A stretch of 64,000 bases of DNA from Haemophilus haemolyticus. GTDB lineage: Bacteria; Pseudomonadota; Gammaproteobacteria; Enterobacterales; Pasteurellaceae. This document shows positions 27,353 to 35,085 of the stretch, piece by piece. Numbering within the stretch: position 1 is the first letter of the stretch; each line of letters begins with the position of its first letter. Below the pieces are notes generated by a model that ran no database searches, was not told the DNA's origin, and was given only the letters and a program-made list of their open reading frames with translations. The stretch covers positions 1,280,501-1,344,500 of the forward strand of contig NZ_CP031243.1 in NCBI RefSeq assembly GCF_003352385.1. The letters run 5' to 3'. The translations under genes were made by a program, and so were the position numbers.

Positions 27353-27394
27353 TTTGTGCTTTTTTTGCTAACTTTGTCATTTTCTGCAATGACA

Positions 27395-27435
27395 TTTGAC
27401 GTATCAAATGATGACTTTGACGTAAATTTGACGTA
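27395..27435. repeat. Three direct repeats of TTTGACGTA downstream of tRNA-Leu
   Basis: Copies at 27395-27403, 27416-27424 and 27427-27435. Clustered short direct repeats beside a tRNA resemble integrase arm sites left by an integrative element. No integrase gene is present. Confidence 0.5.
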
Positions 27436-27436
27436 T

Positions 27437-27464
27437 AAAAATAAGCCTAGTGTAATACTAGGCT
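27437..27464 (-). terminator. Ferritin operon terminator
   Basis: AGCCTAG / CTAGGCT stem with a T-rich tail on the minus strand, just beyond the ferritin stop. Confidence 0.8.
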
Positions 27465-27487
27465 CATAAATATTTTATGTTCTTAGA

Positions 27488-27985
27488 CTAAGCTTCAGTA
27501 GCAAGATTACCTAAATCTTTATCAACTAAGAATAAACCTTTACCATCTTCGCCAAGAAGATTCAATTTATCCAAGATACCGCTGAATAATTTTTCTTCTT
27601 CATGTTGTTCTGCTACATACCATTGTAGGAAATTAAATGCAGAGTAGTCTTTTTCTTCAAAAGTTTTACCTACTAATTCATTGATTTTACTGGTAATCAA
27701 TTTCTCATGTTCATAAGTAATTTCAATCACTTCTTTTAATGACTTATATTCGTGTGATGGAGCTTCAATTGCAGAAATTAGAGCAACTGAGCCTGTCTCA
27801 TTTAAATAAGTGAATAATTTACGCATGTGTTGCATTTCTTCAGCAGCATGAGCTGATAAAAATTTTGCAGCACCTTCAAAACCTTTTTGCTCGCACCAAG
27901 CACTCATTTGTAGATATAAATTAGAAGAATAAAATTCCAAGTTCATTTGGTCGTTTAATAGTTTTACTACATTTGCTGATAACAT
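27488..27985 (-). CDS. ftnA: Bacterial non-heme ferritin (copy A)
   Basis: 165 residues. The four-helix ferritin pattern is clear: [22 protein letters not shown] with ferroxidase Glu, [18 protein letters not shown] with E..H, and [16 protein letters not shown]. It stores iron as a 24-mer in the cytoplasm. It follows a paralog by 17 bases, so the two are one operon and may form mixed shells. Confidence 0.95.
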   Translation of the reverse strand: MLSANVVKLLNDQMNLEFYSSNLYLQMSAWCEQKGFEGAAKFLSAHAAEEMQHMRKLFTYLNETGSVALISAIEAPSHEYKSLKEVIEITYEHEKLITSKINELVGKTFEEKDYSAFNFLQWYVAEQHEEEKLFSGILDKLNLLGEDGKGLFLVDKDLGNLATEA

Positions 27986-28002
27986 TTTATTTCTCCTATC
28001 TA

Positions 28003-28488
28003 TTATAAAGTTGCTAACTCACGATCAATAAAGAACAATGCTTTACCATCTTCGCCAACAAGGTTAAATCTATCAATAATTCCACTAAATAATTTTTCTT
28101 CTTCGTGCTGTTCTGCTACGTACCATTGTAAGAAGTTAAAAGTAGAGTAGTCTTTATTTTCAAAAGTAACTTCAACTAATTCATTGATTTTGGAAGTTAC
28201 TAATTTTTCATGTTCTAAAGTTGTTTCAAATACTTCTTTTAATGAAGAATAATCGTGTTTAGGTGCATCGATTTTTCCTAGAAGCGGCATACCGCTAGTT
28301 TCACTTACATAATTGAACAATTTTTGCATATGTTCTAATTCTTCATCTGCATGACGAAGTAAAAATGCTGCTGCACCTTCATAGCCATGAATTGAGCACC
28401 ATGCACTCATTTGTAAATATACATTAGAAGAGTAGAACTCTAAATTTATTTGGTCATTCAGCTTGTTTGTGATGATTTGATTAAGCAT
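28003..28488 (-). CDS. Bacterial non-heme ferritin (copy B)
   Basis: 161 residues, clearly paralogous to the next gene, with the same motifs ([53 protein letters not shown]). The divergence is spread along the protein, so the duplication is old. The first gene of the ferritin operon, preceded by a long inverted repeat. Confidence 0.95.
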   Translation of the reverse strand: MLNQIITNKLNDQINLEFYSSNVYLQMSAWCSIHGYEGAAAFLLRHADEELEHMQKLFNYVSETSGMPLLGKIDAPKHDYSSLKEVFETTLEHEKLVTSKINELVEVTFENKDYSTFNFLQWYVAEQHEEEKLFSGIIDRFNLVGEDGKALFFIDRELATL

Positions 28489-28532
28489 AACTAATTCCTT
28501 TCCATTTGATTGATAAAGTGCAATAAAACTTG

Positions 28533-28575
28533 ACTTGCAATTCTCATTTTAAGCTTACAAATGAGAATTGCAAGT
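28533..28575 (-). promoter_or_regulatory. Perfect 17-bp inverted repeat upstream of the ferritins
   Basis: Arms ACTTGCAATTCTCATTT (28533-28549) and its exact complement (28559-28575) flank a 9-base spacer, 45 bases upstream of the first ferritin start. Each arm contains AATGAGAATT, a Fur-half-site-like sequence. A further Fur-like stretch (TAATTATTCTCATT) lies near 28631-28645. The T-run after the right arm could also make it a terminator on the plus strand. Confidence 0.5.
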
Positions 28576-28855
28576 TTTTTATTAAAATAAAATTCATATA
28601 ACCAATTAATTTTAAAAAGAAAATTTAAAGGTAATTATTCTCATTTGAGTAATCTTAGGCGCATAAAATAATTACAATGTCACAATTAAAACTAAAGATG
28701 TTAAATCTACTAGCAAATCTTCTATCAATTTATTCAGATTTCACATAGCGCAATCCAAATTCAGAGTTAAATATTATTGCTTTAACTTTTGAATAGAGAA
28801 GAAGCAGAGTATCCCTTTTTGACCACATCACAAAAGTTACTTTTATACTTATATA

Positions 28856-28883
28856 ATTTAACATAATATACATTATGCGAAAT
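28856..28883. other. Chromosomal dif site (XerCD recombination)
   Basis: ATTTAACATAA (XerD-type arm), central TATACA, then TTATGCGAAAT (XerC-type arm). On the other strand this matches E. coli dif across the central region and both inner arms. It marks the replication terminus region and the left boundary of the filamentous prophage. The 28576-28855 stretch before it holds no gene that I can see. Confidence 0.92.
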
Positions 28884-29046
28884 TAGTTATTAGGTTAGCG
28901 AAAACTACGGATTAAATAAATCACACAGTTATGCACAAGTCACGGATACTAGTAAAACAAGACAAAATAAGGCTAGATAACACGTTGTAACGCGATACTT
29001 TATCGTTTTATTGAATGGTTAGGTTAAAATGTCAATGAAATGTAAA
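28871..29046 (+). repeat. Left copy of the dif-flanking repeat
   Basis: Starts in the right arm of dif and runs through TAGTTATTAGGTTAGCG, GTTATGCACAAGTCAC, CAAGACAAAATAAGGCTA and ACACGTTGTAACGCG. It is about 90 percent identical by eye to 38737-38905. Confidence 0.9.
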
Positions 29047-29137
29047 GATTATCTATGTTCAAGCCTGAGCTTGTAACTTGATAGAAAAACCTACATTTAT
29101 ATATAATTCCAACTTAGTTAGATAGAAAGGAGTCAGC

Positions 29138-29488
29138 ATGACTGATAATAAAAATGAAATTATTAAATGCCCATTCTGTTTTACAGAATCAGAAAGAGGT
29201 ATTAAGGTTTGCAGAGGTTGCCAAGCTACAGTTAAGTATGGTGAAAGTTTAATACCTTATTTCATCATCTCATTAATTATCAGCGTTATAGGTGCTTATT
29301 TCACCTTACGTTTCTTGGGTGAACATATTTTTACGTCTATACAAAATCTAAGTGGATCTGCAGGCTTTAGCCTTTTTGGCATTCTTGCATTTATTCTGTT
29401 TATTTTATCTATGTACATTTTGCTTATTTATGTCAGAAGCCCTGATGCAAGAAAAAAAGTGATGTTCTATAGAAAAATGCCTAAATAA
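29138..29488 (+). CDS. Zinc-ribbon membrane protein of unknown function
   Basis: 116 residues. The N-terminus has a zinc ribbon (CPFC near residue 11, CRGC near 25); two transmembrane helices follow (LIPYFIISLIISVIGAYFTL and FSLFGILAFILFILSMYILL) with a basic tail. AAAGGAG precedes the ATG. It is opposite in direction to the phage structural genes and close to the left end, so it may be a passenger (moron-type) gene. Function unknown. Confidence 0.65.
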   Translation: MTDNKNEIIKCPFCFTESERGIKVCRGCQATVKYGESLIPYFIISLIISVIGAYFTLRFLGEHIFTSIQNLSGSAGFSLFGILAFILFILSMYILLIYVRSPDARKKVMFYRKMPK

Positions 29489-29499
29489 AATATGTATTC

Positions 29500-29700
29500 G
29501 AGCGTTTCGCATTAAGTCCTGTAAGTAATTCACTATCTCTTTGTTATTTACAGGGGCGAATTTAATGTGGTGATTTTTTGAAAAATAGCACGCGCAAGAT
29601 GTTCATTTTTTCAAATCAATATCGCTGATACCGGCGCTGCAGCCGCTGCGCCTACCGTCAGGGGAAAATGCACAGCATTTCCCCCCAACACCCCCACCCT
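29500..29700. other. Structured GC-rich region, candidate phage origin/packaging signal
   Basis: Contains CCTGTAAGTAA / TTATTTACAGG (about 29518-29552), GGCGC...GCGCC (around 29633-29652) and GGGGAAAATGC-ACA-GCATTTCCCC (around 29662-29685) in succession. The stretch 29620-29700 is far richer in GC than its surroundings. Inovirus intergenic regions carry such hairpins for strand synthesis and packaging. No nick site is identified. Confidence 0.45.
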
Positions 29701-29715
29701 AACGGTGCTATAACA

Positions 29716-29904
29716 ATGAATGCTGCTATAACCACTGAAATACTTAAAAAAACAGATTGCCAACTAAACTCTTCTCAATTAAAGCAATGTTCCGCAAATA
29801 CTTCATATAGTAGATTATCTTTATCTGATAGGATTCAGAAAACTAAGCTTTCAAAATTGCCTGTTATTGATGAATGGGAGCAGTTTATTTTTGAAGAAAT
29901 ATAA
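29716..29904 (+). CDS. Hypothetical phage-region protein (62 residues)
   Basis: From the ATG at 29716 the product is MNAAITTEILKKTDCQLNSS onward, ending DEWEQFIFEEI; an earlier ATG at 29668 lies in the hairpin region and is less likely. No domain is recognised, no membrane segment and no strong ribosome-binding site. It is followed by a bidirectional terminator. May be real or chance. Confidence 0.4.
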   Translation: MNAAITTEILKKTDCQLNSSQLKQCSANTSYSRLSLSDRIQKTKLSKLPVIDEWEQFIFEEI

Positions 29905-29940
29905 TGACTCTTGTCTAGCTAGTTCTTCAAGTAAAACATA

Positions 29941-30003
29941 ATAAAGTAAAAGCCACAAAGCGCAGGAGTATAACTCCTTTACCCTTTGTGGCTTTTACTT
30001 TAT
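29941..30003. terminator. Long bidirectional terminator hairpin
   Basis: A 20-bp perfect stem (ATAAAGTAAAAGCCACAAAG at 29941-29960 with its complement at 29984-30003) encloses an inner hairpin AGGAGT-TAT-ACTCCT. It lies between the rightward small gene and the end of the leftward structural operon. Confidence 0.85.
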
Positions 30004-30012
30004 GAAATTCAA

Positions 30013-31148
30013 TTAGATCATTTTAACTTGCAATAAAATTACAATGTCTGTCTTAGTGTTTGATTTAGATTTTCCCGTCAAGAAGCCTTTCGCAAGAATG
30101 AAAAACCTGTTTCACCCTCTGTTAATTTGTTTTCAGCCAGTCCGCCTAAAACCACAACATCACCACTTTTAAGCGTAACATCAGTAACAATATCGCGTTT
30201 AATTAGTGTTGGCGATTGATTTACGCCCGTATCCGTCTTCACAAAATTAGAAAGTTGTTGATTGATTTTTAAGTCTATCGCATTACTTTTAATCGTTGGT
30301 TGTATATCAAAGATCACACCAGAAGAACGATATTCAATAGATTGAATAGGTCTGCCGTCCTGATAGGTAACGTTTGATAAAACAGGCACATCAGAACCTA
30401 CTGAAAAATTCCCCTTTGAACCTGATTTCACACGCAACGTTGGGCTACTAACGACTTGAAAGCGTTCATCAGTGCGAAATAACTCAATCATTGCATCCAA
30501 ATTCCCTGCATTAACTGTAATAAAATTTTCATAGTTTTGTTTATAACCAATGTCGATACCCAGTTTTCCCGATAGCAATTTTGCCAATAAATTAATTCCG
30601 CTTCCTTCTTTGGCAATGTCCTGTACTTCAAAAACATAACCCGTTACAACGACTTCACGGCTTGGCGTATCAACCGATTTTAAAACCGATTTAATTCTTG
30701 CAATATCTTCCGCTGTTCCATAATAAACGAGCTTATCACCACTTGCCGAGACTTGCCCCTCTCCTTGTAAAAACTGCGCAAGATATTCTGTATCACGATG
30801 AACAGGATTATAAACAAAACTGTGTTTGATAATTTTGAGCGGTTTTGGCTCAATATGCGCAAGATAAACTACGCCATTTTTCTCATAAACTTTGATGTTC
30901 ATGTTATCAAAATAGCGCGTAATAAACTGGTTAAAATCTTGGTTTTCCGTAGTATGGAAGCTAATTAACCGTGTATCTGCCGCCAATTTTGGATCAAGCA
31001 TATAAGGCTTTTCCAATACTTCATCATAAATCATACCAACAGCTTTAGGTAATGGCACTGCTTCAAGCTTGAAATCAACATTTTTTGCCTGCGCCACGCC
31101 ATGCAGAAAACATAAAACAAAACATAAAATGTTACGTTGTAATTTCAT
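30013..31148 (-). pseudogene. Phage secretin (pIV-like), frameshifted near the C-terminus
   Basis: The open frame (30078-31148, 356 residues) starts with a signal peptide (MKLQRNILCFVLCFLHGVAQA) followed by N-domains and the secretin core: VVSSPTLRVKSGSKGNFSVG, VPVLSN and RDIVTDVTLKSGDVVVLGGL. It ends abruptly at GFSFLRKAS. In the next frame the minus strand continues KGFLTGKSKSNTKTDIVILL then QVKMI to a stop at 30013, the normal secretin C-terminus. One base has therefore been lost (or two gained) near 30085-30090. pIV forms the outer-membrane pore for phage exit. The start overlaps the Zot stop (ATGA). Confidence 0.85.
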
Positions 31149-32188
31149 TGTTTTACTCCAGAATAATAATTAACCCGTTGATTATCAATAAGTCCTTCCA
31201 GCATTCGACCCGTGAAATTAAAATTAGAACGCGGCTCCAGCCGTAAATTGCCTTGGTTATCAGCCAAAATCACAAAGGCTTTTCCTGATTTTTGTAACTC
31301 CCCTGTTATTCGCCATTGCGTTGATAACGGCGACGTCATTTGAAGTTGTGGCTGATTATTTAAGGGGATCGCTTCGACTTCCTTGTTTTCACTTAATGTC
31401 TGCTCTACTTTGGGTGCATTCTGTTCAGGTGGGGTAAAAAATCGAATGAGCTTATATAACGAAAAGCCGACAATTAGTAAGGCAAACACAGCAAAATATT
31501 TAATACTAGATTTATTCAGTGCATTTTGCCGTTTATCTGTGACTAATTCCCGTCCATTATCGGTTTCATAGCTTTTATAAAGTGGGAAAATAGCCTTGTC
31601 ATACTTTTCCTGATAACTTGCCGTCTTTGCGGTTTTCCAACATTTATTACCTGAAAATACATCAACTCTATAGCGGTTTTTTAATCCAGCGGCAACCAAT
31701 TTTGTCATTTTAAATGTCGTTTCAATTCGCTCTACAAGCTCTTTTTGTAAATTGGTTAAATCTTGATTCAAAATGACAAAATCACAAGAAATGCCGTTAC
31801 TATCCGTAAAATGTCGGTGTTCTGATAAAAATGAAAAGTGGTTATCATTGATTTTTTCTTTCTTTGGGAAAAATCGCCACACTTCATCAATAATGATTAA
31901 ATCTCCTGCTTTACAAAAGGTTTCAATATTATTATCTATTGCGTTCTTGTAAGGGTAAAAATCAACACCTAAGCATAAATCATTATCGACAACAACCAAT
32001 TCACCTAAGTTATCAGGCGACAATTTTTTATCTTTTGATAGGCAATATTCTTCAATTAATTGTTTGTTTAATCCGTAAATATTTGAAACTACCCTACGCC
32101 CCGAAGCAATGGCGGGAATGATGACAGACTTCACCACTTCATAAGATTTGCCGTGTCCAGGTAACCCCACATAAGCCGAAATAGCCAT
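31145..32188 (-). CDS. Zot/pI-like phage assembly ATPase
   Basis: 347 residues from the ATG at 32188, which follows AGGGGG; upstream in-frame codons belong to the preceding gene. Walker A is GLPGHGKSYEVV near residue 7, Walker B-like LIIIDEVWRFFP near 97. A transmembrane helix lies near residue 235 (YFAVFALLIVGFSLYKLI) with a periplasmic C-terminal tail. pI drives extrusion of coat-covered DNA through the inner membrane and contacts pIV, the next gene, with which it overlaps by four bases. Confidence 0.92.
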   Translation of the reverse strand: MAISAYVGLPGHGKSYEVVKSVIIPAIASGRRVVSNIYGLNKQLIEEYCLSKDKKLSPDNLGELVVVDNDLCLGVDFYPYKNAIDNNIETFCKAGDLIIIDEVWRFFPKKEKINDNHFSFLSEHRHFTDSNGISCDFVILNQDLTNLQKELVERIETTFKMTKLVAAGLKNRYRVDVFSGNKCWKTAKTASYQEKYDKAIFPLYKSYETDNGRELVTDKRQNALNKSSIKYFAVFALLIVGFSLYKLIRFFTPPEQNAPKVEQTLSENKEVEAIPLNNQPQLQMTSPLSTQWRITGELQKSGKAFVILADNQGNLRLEPRSNFNFTGRMLEGLIDNQRVNYYSGVKQ

Positions 32189-32196
32189 AATGCCCC

Positions 32197-32490
32197 CTAG
32201 CCAATAATCGGTAAACGACGAATAATAAAACGGGCCAACATTGCCGAAATAACCAATGTTGTTCCTGTTGGAATTTGCAATATTGATAGAAAATACCAAA
32301 TAGAATCAGGTAAACCACTAAATAACGCATTTAAATTTGGTATCTCTTTTGGCAAAAATAACTCAATCACCACAGGAATAAATTCCGTTGTAATAAAGAA
32401 AAGTGCGAAAAAAACAAAAAATTTTGCAACAATACCTTTAAAAGCAAACCCAAGAAAACCACTAAATAAACGTAAAATTAAGCTACCCAT
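32197..32490 (-). CDS. Minor capsid protein, pVI-like (DUF2523)
   Basis: 97 residues from the ATG at 32490, which has AAGGA upstream. Three hydrophobic helices and a basic C-terminus (ARFIIRRLPIIG) fit DUF2523 proteins found between adsorption protein and Zot in inoviruses, the pVI position. pVI caps the virion end with pIII. It lies 8 bases upstream of the Zot start. Confidence 0.75.
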   Translation of the reverse strand: MGSLILRLFSGFLGFAFKGIVAKFFVFFALFFITTEFIPVVIELFLPKEIPNLNALFSGLPDSIWYFLSILQIPTGTTLVISAMLARFIIRRLPIIG

Positions 32491-32498
32491 TTTATTCC

Positions 32499-34109
32499 TT
32501 ATGCACTCAATAAAATTCTTAATGCGACAATTCCCCAAATAAGCAGCATCAAGGAAGTAATCACGGCTTTATTTTGCTCTACATATTGGCAATGCTTATC
32601 TAATCGAACATCAATATTTAAATAATCAATATGCCCTTCCCACGTTGGACACTGCACAGCACGATCGGCTAAATGAAAATTCTTGAGCTGCGGAAAAAAC
32701 TGATTAAATGGCTCTAAAATTTGCATTGCGGTAGGTGCTTCAAGTTCAGGATATTCAGGCTCCCCTTCAGCGTCATCGTCATTCTTATCAGGTCGTATAT
32801 TATGTGATGGATTAGGTAATTGTTTAGGAGAGGACATTGGAAAATCTATTTGATTTCCTTTACCTGCTTTAGTAAAAAGATCTGCATAAGTCGGAGTAAT
32901 GCCAAGCTTATTTAAAACCTGTTGTACTTCAGCTGCTGTAATTGGATAGGATGAGGCAAATGGAATGCCTGAATAATCAGGTTGCATCGCTGCTGACATT
33001 AATAATGCGTTATATAACTGTGCCAATTGTGTCGCTGTTAAAGGAGTAGTATAGAGATTTAAATCTAATTCACTAATTGAACCTAATTCTTTTTCTTTTA
33101 ATGCCGTTGATGTATCACCAGTAAAATTATTATTAATTTCAATTGTAATAGATTTTGAATCTGTTCTTGTAAACTCCTCATAATCTGATGGCTTAGGTTG
33201 ATTGAAAGAATAAATAGTGTTCGTTCCTGTGTTTCCTTCTAAAACAGGATTAAAATTTGAAGATAAAGATTTATAAGTCCATGTATTACGTACATCTGCA
33301 TAAATGGTATTCCCAATTAATTTATGTCTTAGATATTTATTTTCTACAATTGTTTGAGATTCTAAATAACTATATTTACTACCTTCAATGCTTATCTCTG
33401 TATATTTATCCTCACTTTTAACACTAGAATCTTCTTGAACACCATATTCTGATAATAGCGAAATTGAATTTGATTGAGCATATTCCCCTGTTTTTAACTC
33501 GTAATAATATTTATAGTGATTATCTAATATATCGGATTTATGTATATCATCTTTACCCTCTGAAATCTGTACCTTATCTTTAGAATACTGATAAATTACA
33601 GGGGATTTGGAACTAGGCATAGCCTTTACAATTTTTGTTTCTCCATTAACATTTATTGCATAACGCCCATCTGATAAAAGAACAGCAGAGGGTTCAAAAG
33701 TGACCCCAATTTTACTATTGCTTTCTACGTTTAAATCACTAAGAGTAATCGCCCCAGATGTTAAAGCCAAAGCAACCCAAGAAATATCTTTTGCATGACG
33801 CAATGTTGATGTAGCACTTATCGCAAATGTTGAATCATTTGCAGCAACAGTGCCTAATGCTCGATAAGTTTGTGCAGCGCGCATGCCTATTGCTGCCTCA
33901 TTTGCTGCTAAAAAAGCAGCATCATTTGCGGCAGCTTCGCCCGCAATCGATACAGCTGCTCGTCTTGCTATAACACGTTCAAAAACTTGAGTAATAACTC
34001 GAGCAGCAAGCGCGGGATTCGCATACACCTGATAAGGGAAATACAAAATATTAAGAATCAAACTTAAAATAATTAATCGTTTAATCCAATTACCACAACC
34101 CAACCGCAT
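32499..34109 (-). CDS. Phage adsorption protein, pIII-like
   Basis: About 536 residues. The start at 34109 gives a signal peptide (MRLGCGNWIKRLIILSLILN, cleaved near VYA-NPA); the frame is open to a TTG at 34199, which overlaps the coat gene. An Ala-rich segment with ARRAAVSIAGEAAANDAAFLA is followed by a variable Ser/Thr-rich middle, a Pro/Glu-rich linker (NDDDAEGEPEYPELEAPTAM) and a C-terminal FFPQLKNFHL...QCPTWEG...HCQYVEQ domain ending in a membrane anchor. That C-terminal pattern is typical of inovirus attachment proteins. The middle part probably decides host receptor binding. Confidence 0.8.
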   Translation of the reverse strand: MRLGCGNWIKRLIILSLILNILYFPYQVYANPALAARVITQVFERVIARRAAVSIAGEAAANDAAFLAANEAAIGMRAAQTYRALGTVAANDSTFAISATSTLRHAKDISWVALALTSGAITLSDLNVESNSKIGVTFEPSAVLLSDGRYAINVNGETKIVKAMPSSKSPVIYQYSKDKVQISEGKDDIHKSDILDNHYKYYYELKTGEYAQSNSISLLSEYGVQEDSSVKSEDKYTEISIEGSKYSYLESQTIVENKYLRHKLIGNTIYADVRNTWTYKSLSSNFNPVLEGNTGTNTIYSFNQPKPSDYEEFTRTDSKSITIEINNNFTGDTSTALKEKELGSISELDLNLYTTPLTATQLAQLYNALLMSAAMQPDYSGIPFASSYPITAAEVQQVLNKLGITPTYADLFTKAGKGNQIDFPMSSPKQLPNPSHNIRPDKNDDDAEGEPEYPELEAPTAMQILEPFNQFFPQLKNFHLADRAVQCPTWEGHIDYLNIDVRLDKHCQYVEQNKAVITSLMLLIWGIVALRILLSA

Positions 34110-34164
34110 ATGACACCCAGTAGAAAATAAGCTAAATCCCATAACATACGCAATCCAAAGAATA

Positions 34165-34184
34165 AAGGGGATATCAATCCCCTT
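34165..34184 (-). terminator. Weak hairpin after the major coat gene
   Basis: AAGGGGA / TCCCCTT with a T-rich tail on the minus strand, directly after the coat gene stop. It may cut transcription so that coat protein is made in excess over the adsorption protein. Confidence 0.5.
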
Positions 34185-34188
34185 ATTA

Positions 34189-34419
34189 TTATTTTCCAAA
34201 TAGCCCTAAAATAAAGCGAATGCCCATTTTTGCAATACGTGGCCCAATTAATACACCTCCTGCTGCGATAATTCCAGCAATCACCGTTGAAAAATCAACT
34301 TGATTAAGCATACCGGAAACATCGATTTGTACTTTTTGTGCCGATTCACTACCAGCAAAAGCACCAACGGAAGATCCAAAAGCTACAGCAGCAATGAGAT
34401 ATTTTTTTAAATCTGACAT
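34189..34419 (-). CDS. Major coat protein, pVIII-like
   Basis: 76 residues: signal peptide MSDLKKYLIAAVAFGSSVGA (cleaved after AFA), then an acidic stretch (GSESAQKVQIDVSGML), a membrane-spanning helix (FSTVIAGIIAAGGVLIG) and a basic C-terminus (PRIAKMGIRFILGLFGK) for DNA contact. This order is diagnostic of filamentous phage coat proteins; mature length is about 54. Confidence 0.9.
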   Translation of the reverse strand: MSDLKKYLIAAVAFGSSVGAFAGSESAQKVQIDVSGMLNQVDFSTVIAGIIAAGGVLIGPRIAKMGIRFILGLFGK

Positions 34420-34453
34420 AAGAAACTCCTTATATTGAGTTAAAATGATGCGC

Positions 34454-34720
34454 TTATTTAAAAATTGCTATCACTGCCCCTACAGATTTAGCGATTAAGT
34501 AAAAAATAAGCACAATACCAAATGAAAAGCCAAAACTATCAGTATGATGAATAAAATCACCAACTGAAAAGTCTTGATTTTCATTTCCTGAAAGTGCCAC
34601 GGATTGAAGTTTTACTGCCTCTATCTTTGGCACTTTCAAAATCACATCATTACAACCATCTCCACCGAAATTCATATAAGGGTGACAAAACTTAGTTGTA
34701 ATTTCTATTTCATCGCTCAT
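34454..34720 (-). CDS. Small phage membrane protein, pVII/pIX position
   Basis: 88 residues: N-terminal soluble part with three Cys (FCHPYMNFGGDGCND) and one C-terminal membrane helix (FSFGIVLIFYLIAKSVGAVI). It lies between the ssDNA-binding-like gene (4-base overlap) and the major coat gene, where minor coat proteins are usually encoded. No family recognised. Confidence 0.6.
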   Translation of the reverse strand: MSDEIEITTKFCHPYMNFGGDGCNDVILKVPKIEAVKLQSVALSGNENQDFSVGDFIHHTDSFGFSFGIVLIFYLIAKSVGAVIAIFK

Positions 34721-35046
34721 TGTTTTAATTCTTCAATAAGCGAACTTTCATCAAAATTATAAGTAATACCTTTACGACCATTTTCCATAGCCCATTCACG
34801 AGGATAAACAAGTACCATAACCACTTTATCCTTTAAGCGATTAATCGTATTTCTTAACGCATCATTCATAGAGCGATCATCAATCTTAATTTCTTGAATT
34901 GATGTGTTATAACCGCCATAACCATCAGGTTCTTGTAATTGAACCCCCATGTTATGACGATCTTTTACTTCTCCAGTCTCTCGATTAGTGAAAGATGAAG
35001 ATTTATAACCTTTTAAGATACCTACAATATAAAATCCGGTACGCAT
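34717..35046 (-). CDS. Single-stranded DNA-binding protein-like (pV position)
   Basis: 109 residues without membrane segment: GFYIVGILKGYKSSSFTNRE, VQLQEPDGYGGYNTSIQEIKI and KDKVVMVLVYPREW suggest an OB-fold-like small beta protein. Position directly after the replication initiator matches pV, which coats new single strands and regulates translation. Assigned by size and context. Confidence 0.6.
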   Translation of the reverse strand: MRTGFYIVGILKGYKSSSFTNRETGEVKDRHNMGVQLQEPDGYGGYNTSIQEIKIDDRSMNDALRNTINRLKDKVVMVLVYPREWAMENGRKGITYNFDESSLIEELKQ

Positions 35047-35085
35047 AATTAATTTCTCCTAATTAATGATGAAAAGACTTATTTA

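Noticed and set aside
27260..27469. A 69-codon frame over the tRNA-Leu end
   Set aside because: It starts inside the tRNA and crosses its terminator; no protein similarity.
31145..32188. Zot-like gene as a toxin
   Set aside because: Its gene order, Walker motifs and membrane segment match pI assembly proteins; toxin activity cannot be inferred.
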